DNA of 6,910 bases, taken from positions 1 to 6,910 of the forward strand of contig JAEZWE010000174.1 in assembly GCA_023420435.1 (NCBI GenBank), written 5' to 3'. The notes under the pieces were generated by a model, which saw only the letters and a list, made by a program, of their open reading frames with translations, was not told the DNA's origin and did not search any database. The DNA is from Bacteroidota bacterium (GTDB lineage Bacteria > Bacteroidota > Bacteroidia > Flavobacteriales > Weeksellaceae). Both the position numbers and the translations under genes were made by a program. This document shows, in pieces, positions 1 through 5,194 of the stretch; positions within the stretch are counted from its first letter, which is position 1, and every line of letters begins with the position of its first letter.

Positions 1-8
1 CAGTATAA

Positions 9-470
9 TCACTCCAAAAATACCGCCGTTGAATTTTTCACTTCCTTTATAGTAAAAGAACTTTGTGTACTGGCAATATGTTCCAGATTTGTAATTTTCG
101 CTACCATAAATTCACGGTATTCTTTAATATCTTTTACACAAATTTTTAAAATATAATCGTAGTCTCCGCTTACGTGGAAACATTCCATTACTTCGGGAAA
201 TTTCATAATTTCTTTCTCAAATTGTACGATATATTCTTTTTTATGTTGAATAAGTTTTACATGGCAAAAAACCATAAAATTTCTGTCCAGCTTTTCTTTA
301 TCTACTAAAGCGACATATTGATCTATTATTTTCTGTTTTTCGTACTTTTTTATTCTTTCAAAAACAGCCGTAACGGAGAGATTCAATTCGGTGGCCAATT
401 CTTTAGTGGTTCTTTTGGAGTTTTGTTGAAGTAAAAAAAGCAGTTTTTTATCTTTTTCGTCCAGTTTCAT
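9..470 (-). CDS. Lrp/AsnC-family transcriptional regulator
   Basis: This is a DNA-binding regulator of the feast/famine (Lrp/AsnC) family, which usually binds as dimers or octamers and responds to an amino acid. At 153 residues it is close to the normal family length. Residues 1-60 form the N-terminal winged helix-turn-helix: it opens LDEKDKKLL, and the recognition region TTKELATELNLSVTAVFERI lies at 21-40. Residues 65-142 form the RAM/Lrp C-terminal sensor domain, with the effector-loop motif VSGDYDYIL at 100-108. The ATG at 470 starts in register with the family N-terminus; no Shine-Dalgarno is visible, as is usual in Bacteroidota. It diverges from the PLP lyase at 626. That arrangement suggests it controls the lyase and itself, as MdeR does for mdeA in Pseudomonas putida. 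The family assignment is secure; the ligand and targets are inferred. Confidence 0.95.
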   Translation of the reverse strand: MKLDEKDKKLLFLLQQNSKRTTKELATELNLSVTAVFERIKKYEKQKIIDQYVALVDKEKLDRNFMVFCHVKLIQHKKEYIVQFEKEIMKFPEVMECFHVSGDYDYILKICVKDIKEYREFMVAKITNLEHIASTQSSFTIKEVKNSTAVFLE

Positions 471-489
471 TGGAAGATTTTTTGGTAAG

Positions 490-497
490 CAATACTA
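490..497 (-). promoter_or_regulatory. Candidate -7 element for the Lrp-type regulator
   Basis: Read on the minus strand this is TAGTATTG, one mismatch from the Bacteroidota -7 consensus TAnnTTTG, and it ends 19 bp before the regulator's ATG. No clear -33 TTTG sits at the right distance. A TAGTTTTA at 526-519 (minus) is an alternative -7, which would give a longer leader. Weak call. Confidence 0.25.
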
Positions 498-516
498 ATT
501 ATCAATAAAAATAAAT

Positions 517-552
517 TTTAAAACTAATATATTGATATTTTATAGTTTTAAA
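517..552. promoter_or_regulatory. Inverted repeat, candidate Lrp-type operator
   Basis: TTTAAAACTA at 517-526 and TAGTTTTAAA at 543-552 form a perfect 10-bp inverted repeat with a 16-bp spacer. It lies between the divergent regulator and lyase genes, where an autoregulatory Lrp-family protein would bind. The arms are about 26 bp apart centre to centre, so they fall on similar faces of the helix. A second, overlapping pair, TATCAATA at 500-507 and TATTGATA at 530-537, is also present. AT-rich DNA produces such repeats by chance, so the operator role is inferred from position. Confidence 0.45.
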
Positions 553-573
553 TTCTAAATTTATAAAAATTTA

Positions 574-604
574 TTGACATTTATTCTTAAAATTTTTAGT
601 TTTA
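574..604 (+). promoter_or_regulatory. Candidate promoter of the PLP-dependent lyase
   Basis: TTGACA at 574-579 is followed after a 17-bp spacer by TAGTTTTA at 597-604, which matches TAnnTTT of the Bacteroidota -7 element with A in place of the final G. Transcription would start near 610, leaving a short A-rich leader before the ATG at 626. The -7 octamer TAGTTTTA also occurs in the inverted repeat upstream (543-550, and inverted at 519-526), so the regulator may recognise a site overlapping the promoter. Confidence 0.5.
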
Positions 605-625
605 TTCCAATAAAAAAAATAAATA

Positions 626-1846
626 ATGAAAGATTTTAATGCAGCCAATAATATTCAGGATTTACAGTATTTTGGAGAATTTGGCGGGGTAAACCCATCT
701 ATTTCAGACAGTTCTACCTATACTTTTTTGTCCGCAAAAACCATGTTCGATACTTTTGAAGGAAATGCGGAAGGTTGTTATCTCTACTCCAGACATTCCT
801 CTCCCAGTTCACTTTATTTGGCGCAAGCTTTAGCAGAAATGGAAGGAACGGAAAGTGCGAATGTTACCGCTTCAGGAATGGGCGCCATCACTTCTACTCT
901 TTTACAGTTGTGTCATTCCGGAGATCATATTATTTCCAGCCGAACCATTTATGGAGGAACGTATGCTTTTATGAAAAATTTTCTTCCCAATTATAACATC
1001 CAAACTACTTTTGTTGATATTACGGATTTAGAAAAAGTTGAAAAAGCCATTACTGAAAAAACAAAAGTGATCTATTGCGAATCGGTTAGCAATCCACTTT
1101 TGGAGGTGGCAGATTTAGCAGAACTTTCAAAAATCTGTAAAAAACATCAAATAAAATTAGTGGTAGATAACACGTTTTCTCCATTATCTATTTCACCAAA
1201 ATTTTTAGGCGCTGATATGGTGATTCACAGTTTAACCAAATTCATTAATGGAAGCAGCGATACCGTGGCTGGAGTTTATTGTGGAACCCAAGAATTTATT
1301 AATGATACAAAAAATGTAAATTCGGGAGCCTGTATGTTATTAGGACCAACCATAGACAGTTTACGGGCAGCAAGCATTTTGAAAAATTTAAGAACACTTC
1401 ACATCCGAATGAAAAAACACAGTGAAAATGCATTGTTTTTAGCCAAGGAATGGGAAAAAGACGGATTAAAAGTAAAATATCCAGGACTGGAAAGTCATCC
1501 TCAACATGATTTATTTAAAAAAATGATGCATGAAGAATACGGATTTGGAGGATTAATCGCTTTAGATGTTAAAACGGTCGAAAAAGCCAATGAATTAATG
1601 GAAATGATGCAAAATGAAAATCTGGGTTATTTAGCTGTAAGTTTAGGATTTTATAAAACATTATTTTCTGCTTCCGGAACTTCTACTTCATCCGAAATCC
1701 CTGAAGATGAACAGAAAAAAATGGGACTTTCTCCAGGATTAATTCGTTTTTCGATAGGATTGGATCATGATATTGAAAGAACTTACCAAAAAATGAAAAA
1801 TTGCATGCAAAAAGTTGGTATTTTAGAAACCGAAATGGTCAATTAA
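626..1846 (+). CDS. PLP-dependent Cys/Met-metabolism enzyme, probable methionine gamma-lyase
   Basis: This 406-residue cytosolic enzyme belongs to the Cys/Met metabolism PLP family (cystathionine gamma-synthase/lyase, methionine gamma-lyase). The fold-type I features are complete: YLYSRH at 52-57 (Tyr54 and Arg56, phosphate binding across the dimer), SGM at 83-85, Tyr109 stacking on PLP, VVDNTF at 179-184 (Asp181 to the pyridine N), Schiff-base Lys205 in HSLTKF, and substrate-carboxylate Arg374 in GLIRFSIG. A methionine gamma-lyase would split methionine into methanethiol, 2-oxobutyrate and ammonia. Position 111 is Gly (YGGT), where P. putida MGL has Cys116. However, the C-terminal segments HPQHDLF and TSTSSE closely resemble my recollection of Arabidopsis MGL, which also has YGGT. 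The divergent Lrp-type regulator supports a catabolic role. Cystathionine gamma-lyase or -synthase activity cannot be excluded. Start: the ATG follows an A-rich leader and fits the family N-terminus. Confidence 0.9.
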   Translation: MKDFNAANNIQDLQYFGEFGGVNPSISDSSTYTFLSAKTMFDTFEGNAEGCYLYSRHSSPSSLYLAQALAEMEGTESANVTASGMGAITSTLLQLCHSGDHIISSRTIYGGTYAFMKNFLPNYNIQTTFVDITDLEKVEKAITEKTKVIYCESVSNPLLEVADLAELSKICKKHQIKLVVDNTFSPLSISPKFLGADMVIHSLTKFINGSSDTVAGVYCGTQEFINDTKNVNSGACMLLGPTIDSLRAASILKNLRTLHIRMKKHSENALFLAKEWEKDGLKVKYPGLESHPQHDLFKKMMHEEYGFGGLIALDVKTVEKANELMEMMQNENLGYLAVSLGFYKTLFSASGTSTSSEIPEDEQKKMGLSPGLIRFSIGLDHDIERTYQKMKNCMQKVGILETEMVN

Positions 1847-1854
1847 AATAAATA

Positions 1855-1890
1855 AAAAAGACTTTCGGAAACGGAAGTCTTTTTATTTTT
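1855..1890 (+). terminator. Rho-independent terminator after the lyase
   Basis: A 13-bp stem (1855-1867 with 1872-1884, one G-T wobble) closes a GAAA tetraloop at 1868-1871 and is followed by TTTTATTTTT-type sequence. The A-run on the left arm makes it partly bidirectional. It starts 9 bp after the lyase stop codon and ends just before the esterase ATG at 1896. Confidence 0.88.
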
Positions 1891-1895
1891 ACGGA

Positions 1896-2723
1896 ATGAA
1901 ATTTTTACCCTTCCTCTTATTTTTATTTTCAAGCTTGTTTTTTTCTCAGGAAAAAACATCCACAAAATCTGAAAACGTCCAAATTATTTCAGAAAATTTT
2001 GAAATTCCGCAACTCAATACCACACGAAGAATTTGGATCTACCTTCCTCCAAATTACCAAAAATCGAGTGAAAAATATCCCGTTATGTATCTTCACGACG
2101 GTCAGAATTTATTTGATGACAAAACTGCCTATGCCGGAGAATGGCAAATTGATGAATCGCTAAACCAAATTTTCAGAGAAACCGGAAAATCGGTCATTGT
2201 GGTGGGTATTGATAACGGCGGCGAAAAAAGAATCGATGAACTTTCCACCTTTAAAAATGAAAAATATAATGCCGGGGGAAATGGTGAAAATTATATGAAA
2301 TTTATCGTAGAAACTTTAAAACCTTACATCGACAAAAATTATCACACAAAACCCAACCCTAAAAACACGATCTTGGGAGGAAGTTCTTTAGGTGCTTTAA
2401 TTTCCGTTTATGGTGGTATAGAATATTCAAAAACGTTCAGTAAAATTTTAGCGTTTTCGCCAGCTTTTTGGTTTAATTCCAAAGAATTTAATCACTGGAT
2501 TCAAAATAAAAAGGTTTATTTGAAAAATCAAAAATACTATTTCATTCAAGGTAAATTTGAGGAGGAAGGTATGGACAAAGAAACCCTGCAAATTATTGAA
2601 AAGCTGAAACTAAAAGGCGTAAAACCTAAAAACATTTATTTCAAAGAACATGAAGACGGAAAACATAACGAATGGTTTTGGAGGAGAGAATTTCCTTCCG
2701 CATTTCTTTGGTTGACGAAATAA
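1896..2723 (+). CDS. Secreted alpha/beta-hydrolase, esterase D/Fes-like family
   Basis: This is a 275-residue putative serine esterase of the broad family that includes esterase D and enterobactin-esterase-like proteins. Residues 1-18 are a signal peptide (MKFLPFLLFLFSSLFFSQ) with cleavage likely after Gln18, so the enzyme is exported to the periplasm or outside. The core begins with RRIWIYLPPNY (44-54) and YPVMYLHDGQNLFD (61-74), the typical strand and oxyanion region. The nucleophile elbow GGSSLG lies at 161-166 with Ser164 as nucleophile. The C-terminal GKHNEWFW (255-262) supplies His257. The acidic triad member is probably in the EEEGMD segment near 222-227. The substrate cannot be read from sequence; carboxyl esters or siderophore-type esters are possibilities. 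The ATG at 1896 is required by the signal peptide. It lies 11 bp beyond a strong terminator hairpin, and I see no clear promoter of its own. Confidence 0.88.
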   Translation: MKFLPFLLFLFSSLFFSQEKTSTKSENVQIISENFEIPQLNTTRRIWIYLPPNYQKSSEKYPVMYLHDGQNLFDDKTAYAGEWQIDESLNQIFRETGKSVIVVGIDNGGEKRIDELSTFKNEKYNAGGNGENYMKFIVETLKPYIDKNYHTKPNPKNTILGGSSLGALISVYGGIEYSKTFSKILAFSPAFWFNSKEFNHWIQNKKVYLKNQKYYFIQGKFEEEGMDKETLQIIEKLKLKGVKPKNIYFKEHEDGKHNEWFWRREFPSAFLWLTK

Positions 2724-2750
2724 AAAAATCGCCTTGCGGCGATTTTTTTT
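2722..2750. terminator. Shared bidirectional terminator of esterase and dps
   Basis: A perfect 12-bp stem (2722-2733 with 2738-2749) closes a TTGC loop: seven A-T pairs, then ATCGCC-type pairs at the loop end. Each arm gives a T-run in one direction, so it should stop transcription on both strands. The stem includes two bases of the esterase stop (2721-2723) and one base of the dps stop (2749-2751), filling the intergenic gap completely. Confidence 0.93.
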
Positions 2751-3225
2751 ATTTTCCTAAGTAAGAATTATACATCCAAACTTCTTTTTCCTGCTCTGTA
2801 ATGTAATCACTCATTTGCGAGTTCGTTCCTTCATCTCCGGCTTCTTCCGTTGTATCCAAAAGCTCCCTTTGCAGTTCTATAACGGTTTTAAAAGAATTTA
2901 AAATATTTTGAACACATTTCGATCCGTCCGAAACATCTGTACTTTCTTTGATGGTGGACAGTTTCAAATAATCGGAATAATTGTGATTAGGAGTAGATCC
3001 TAAGGTTAAAATTCTTTCCGCTATTTCATCAATTTTCAGAACCAAATTATTGTATAATTCTTCAAATTTTGGATGAAGTGTAAAAAACTGATCTCCTTTG
3101 ATGTTCCAATGTGCACCTCTTGTATTTTGGTAAAAAACAGAATAATTGGCTAAAAGTACATTTAGTTTTTCGGAAATATTTTTACAATCGGCATCTTTAA
3201 GTCCGATAATGCTTGCATTTTTCAT
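2749..3225 (-). CDS. dps: Dps/ferritin-like DNA-protection and iron-storage protein
   Basis: Dps forms a 12-subunit shell that oxidises ferrous iron, stores it as mineral and protects DNA from peroxide damage in the cytosol. The 158-residue protein has the family's four-helix layout. All ferroxidase ligands are present with the same spacing as in E. coli Dps: His39 in RGAHWNIKG, His51 in LHPKFEEL, and Asp66 and Glu70 in KIDEIAERI. The C-terminal signature GDEGTNSQMSDYITEQEKEVW (residues 130-150) is also typical. The N-terminus is short with few Lys/Arg residues, so direct DNA binding as in E. coli is uncertain. The ATG at 3225 fits the family. The gene converges on the esterase through a shared terminator and has its own candidate promoter, 109 bp downstream of purE. 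Confidence 0.96.
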   Translation of the reverse strand: MKNASIIGLKDADCKNISEKLNVLLANYSVFYQNTRGAHWNIKGDQFFTLHPKFEELYNNLVLKIDEIAERILTLGSTPNHNYSDYLKLSTIKESTDVSDGSKCVQNILNSFKTVIELQRELLDTTEEAGDEGTNSQMSDYITEQEKEVWMYNSYLGK

Positions 3226-3241
3226 AATAATTTATTTTATG

Positions 3242-3272
3242 TAAAGTTAAAAAGAGAAAATAAAAAATGCAA
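3242..3272 (-). promoter_or_regulatory. Candidate dps promoter
   Basis: On the minus strand, TTG (3272-3270) is followed after 20 bp by TAACTTTA (3249-3242), a near match to the Bacteroidota -7 TAnnTTTG. The start would be near 3236, giving a short AT-rich leader of about 10 nt before the ATG at 3225. Confidence 0.4.
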
Positions 3273-3277
3273 TAAAA

Positions 3278-3287
3278 TTCAATTGAA
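3278..3287. promoter_or_regulatory. Perfect 10-bp palindrome upstream of dps
   Basis: TTCAATTGAA is a perfect palindrome located about 6 bp upstream of the candidate dps -33 element, in the purE-dps gap. It could be a regulator site for dps. I cannot assign it to OxyR, PerR or any named factor, and a 10-bp AT-rich palindrome can occur by chance. Confidence 0.25.
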
Positions 3288-3334
3288 GATGACTATCAAG
3301 TGAATTTGGAATCTCTAAATTTATTTAAAAAACA

Positions 3335-3835
3335 CTAATCAAATTGGTTGGGATGTATTTTTTTGATTTCTTCCACTGTTCCTAAAACTTTGTCTTTTAA
3401 AGCGTTTTGATATTTTTCCAATTTTTCTGAAATAATTTCGTCAGCAGTTCCCAAAATTTTCGCCGCTAAAATTCCGGCATTTGCTGCGCCATTTAAAGCG
3501 ACTGTTGCCACAGGAATTCCGGAAGGCATTTGTAAAATCGATAAAACCGAATCCCAACCATCAATAGAATTGCTCGACAAAATCGGAACGCCAATTACAG
3601 GTAAAGTAGTGCAACTTGCCACCATACCCGGAAGATGCGCTGCTCCTCCAGCTCCGGCAATAATAACTTTTAAACCGCGTGATTTTGCAGATTTTGCGTA
3701 ATCCCACATTCTTTCCGGCGTTCTGTGCGCAGAAACCACCGTTAATTCGTAAGGAATTTCCAAAGATTTCAAAAAATCTGCTGCTTGTTGCATAATCGCC
3801 AAATCGCTTTGGCTTCCCATGATAATTCCTACCAT
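3335..3835 (-). CDS. purE: N5-carboxyaminoimidazole ribonucleotide mutase (PurE class I)
   Basis: PurE converts N5-CAIR to CAIR in de novo purine synthesis, using the product of PurK. The 166-residue length and motifs fit class I PurE: GSQSD at 7-11 and SAHRTPE at 35-41 (catalytic His37) bind the substrate phosphate and ribose, the glycine-rich AGAGGAAHLPG lies at 60-70, and PVIGVPI is at 79-85. LQMPSGIPVATV at 101-112 is the class I signature that distinguishes it from direct AIR carboxylases. The ATG at 3835 gives the standard family start, MVGIIMGSQSD. It is transcribed after purK on the same strand, but 179 bp lie between them, so it may have its own promoter. No hairpin terminator is visible after its TAG stop. 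Confidence 0.97.
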   Translation of the reverse strand: MVGIIMGSQSDLAIMQQAADFLKSLEIPYELTVVSAHRTPERMWDYAKSAKSRGLKVIIAGAGGAAHLPGMVASCTTLPVIGVPILSSNSIDGWDSVLSILQMPSGIPVATVALNGAANAGILAAKILGTADEIISEKLEKYQNALKDKVLGTVEEIKKIHPNQFD

Positions 3836-4014
3836 TGTTAAATTTAAAGTTTAAGGATTAAAGTTAAAAAAATCTGAATATTCGATTTTCATCATAAATA
3901 TTTAAAAATATAATTTGGACACTTATCAATTTTTATAAAACCAAAGTCAATCAAAGTTCACAGAGATTGGAACTATAATGCCTCGTTCCTATATAAAAAA
4001 ATTTACTAATAAAA
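3836..4014. other. purK-purE intergenic gap
   Basis: This 179-bp AT-rich stretch separates two genes that are usually adjacent. Besides the heptamer array it contains CAAAGTCA (3942-3949) and CAAAGTTCA (3952-3960) as near-direct repeats, and GGAAC/GTTCC (3969-3973, 3985-3989) as a short inverted repeat. No frame reads as a recognisable protein, and no T-tailed terminator follows purK on the minus strand. Confidence 0.5.
3843..3870. repeat. Degenerate heptamer repeats upstream of purE
   Basis: Four adjacent 7-bp units, TTTAAAG, TTTAAGG, ATTAAAG and TTAAAAA, start 8 bp upstream of the purE ATG. The first three share at least 5 of 7 positions. Read toward purE, the array gives AACTTTA twice, 14 bp apart. 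One copy forms TAACTTTA (3866-3859), the same octamer proposed as the dps -7, so the repeat may overlap a purE promoter. The four units are imperfect, so active slippage is unlikely. Confidence 0.5.
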
Positions 4015-5124
4015 TCAAGAGACCACCCTCACCAAAGATTTTATATGAATTAATTTTTCCATCAATTCTTCCCGGGAATCTGCCAAAACATTGATATGTC
4101 CCATTTTTCTTCCGGGTTTGGTTTCGGATTTTCCGTAGAGATGAACGTAGGTTTTCGGGAGTTTCAACACCTCTTCCAAACCTTCGTATTTTACTTTTCC
4201 GGAAAAATTTTCAGCGCCAACCAAATTCAACATTCCGGAAAAACCATTGATTTCAGTGTCTGCTAAAGGTAAATTCTTCACGATACGATACATTTGCTCG
4301 AACTGCGAATTGGCATTTCCTTCTTGCGATTGATGCCCTGAATTGTGCAATCTTGGAGCTGTTTCATTCACCCAAACTTTTCCATTTTTATCGAGAAAAA
4401 GTTCGATGGCGAAAAGTCCTGGAGAATTAGCAGCTTTGATGAATTTTTTTGCTATTTCATCAATTTGAGTCTGAACTTCTTCCGAAATATTTGCCGGACA
4501 AATATTAAAATCCAGCAAGTTCAATTTGGGATCGGCAACCATTTCGGTTACGGGAAAAGTTTTGGTCTCGCCGTTTTCGTTTTTGGCTACGATGATGGAT
4601 AATTCTTTATCGATTTCAACCAATTTTTCTAAAACGGAATCCTCTGTCCAAAGATTTTTTAAATCTTCAGAATTTTGAATGACCTGAACTCCTTTTCCGT
4701 CATAACCTCCGGTATTTAGTTTTTGCACAAACGGAAAATCTATTTTTATTTCATCAGAAGTTCCGTCCATAATTTCAAATTCGGGACTTGGAATATTGTT
4801 TTCCTGATAAAATTTTTTCTGCAAAATTTTCTGCTGAATGATTTTAATAATCGAAGAATTCGGAACCACTTTTACGCCTTGGTTTTCAATCTCTTGCAAA
4901 GCATCAGAATTTACATGTTCAATTTCAATCGTTACGACGTCTTTGTCTTTTCCAAATTCCAAAACGGTTTCGTAATCGTTGAAATTTCCTGTTGTGAAAT
5001 GGGAAATCGTAGAACATGGCGCATCAGAAGCAGGATCCAAGGTATAAAATTCGTCATCATATTTCAATGCATTTTGAATGAGCATTCGTCCCAATTGTCC
5101 GCCTCCGAGAATTCCGATTTTCAT
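4015..5124 (-). CDS. purK: 5-(carboxyamino)imidazole ribonucleotide synthase
   Basis: PurK is an ATP-grasp enzyme that carboxylates AIR with bicarbonate and ATP to N5-CAIR, which PurE then rearranges. The 369 residues are close to the usual length (about 355 in E. coli). The N-terminal GGGQLGRM (7-14) is the pre-ATP-grasp signature. EIEH at 67-70 and VVPNS at 86-90 follow. The ATP-grasp glycine loop GGYDGKGV lies at 139-146. Glu241 and Asn253-Glu254 in NETAPRLHNSGH (253-264) form the metal and phosphate site. The C-terminal lid YGKSETKPGRKMGHI is at 330-344. The ATG at 5124 places the Rossmann strand MKIGILGGG at the N-terminus as expected. It shares a 70-bp divergent region with the EEP-family gene and has a good -7 element. 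Order purK then purE is the reverse of the E. coli purEK operon. Confidence 0.97.
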   Translation of the reverse strand: MKIGILGGGQLGRMLIQNALKYDDEFYTLDPASDAPCSTISHFTTGNFNDYETVLEFGKDKDVVTIEIEHVNSDALQEIENQGVKVVPNSSIIKIIQQKILQKKFYQENNIPSPEFEIMDGTSDEIKIDFPFVQKLNTGGYDGKGVQVIQNSEDLKNLWTEDSVLEKLVEIDKELSIIVAKNENGETKTFPVTEMVADPKLNLLDFNICPANISEEVQTQIDEIAKKFIKAANSPGLFAIELFLDKNGKVWVNETAPRLHNSGHQSQEGNANSQFEQMYRIVKNLPLADTEINGFSGMLNLVGAENFSGKVKYEGLEEVLKLPKTYVHLYGKSETKPGRKMGHINVLADSREELMEKLIHIKSLVRVVS

Positions 5125-5144
5125 AAATTACTTTTTTTGATACG

Positions 5145-5152
5145 CAAAAATA
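5145..5152 (-). promoter_or_regulatory. purK promoter, -7 element
   Basis: On the minus strand this reads TATTTTTG, a perfect match to the Bacteroidota -7 consensus TAnnTTTG, followed by CGTATC. A TTTAGG about 18-20 bp upstream (5176-5171) is the possible -33 element. The start would be near 5138, leaving a leader of about 13 nt rich in A before the purK ATG. Confidence 0.6.
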
Positions 5153-5172
5153 CGGATTCTAAAGGTTTTTCC

Positions 5173-5180
5173 TAAATTTA
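5173..5180 (+). promoter_or_regulatory. Candidate -7 element for the EEP-family gene
   Basis: TAAATTTA matches TAnnTTT of the Bacteroidota -7 consensus with A for the last G. It lies 14 bp before the GTG at 5195, which would give a very short leader. No TTTG is found at the expected -33 distance, so this is a weak call. Confidence 0.25.
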
Positions 5181-5194
5181 CGCAAAAGAAGTTT

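Larger units (their letters stand above)
5141..5187 (+). repeat. 9-bp direct repeat TACGCAAAA in the purK/EEP divergent region
   Basis: TACGCAAAA occurs at 5141-5149 and again at 5179-5187, 38 bp apart, within a 70-bp intergenic region. On the minus strand both read TTTTGCGTA. The left copy overlaps the purK -7 element; the right copy lies just upstream of the EEP-gene start codon. It could be a duplicated promoter element or a regulator site. Confidence 0.45.

Noticed and set aside
775..996. Plus-strand open frame of 73 codons inside the lyase gene
   Set aside because: It lies wholly inside a gene with complete family motifs and its translation is Phe/Ser/Arg-rich without any recognisable domain.
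3969..3989. GGAAC/GTTCC inverted repeat as a terminator after purK
   Set aside because: The stem is only 5 bp with an 11-nt loop, and no T-run follows it on the minus strand.
4345..5175. Two plus-strand open frames opposite purK
   Set aside because: Both are antisense to an intact purK. Their translations are dominated by Phe, Ile and Asn, which is expected from the complement of AT-rich coding DNA.
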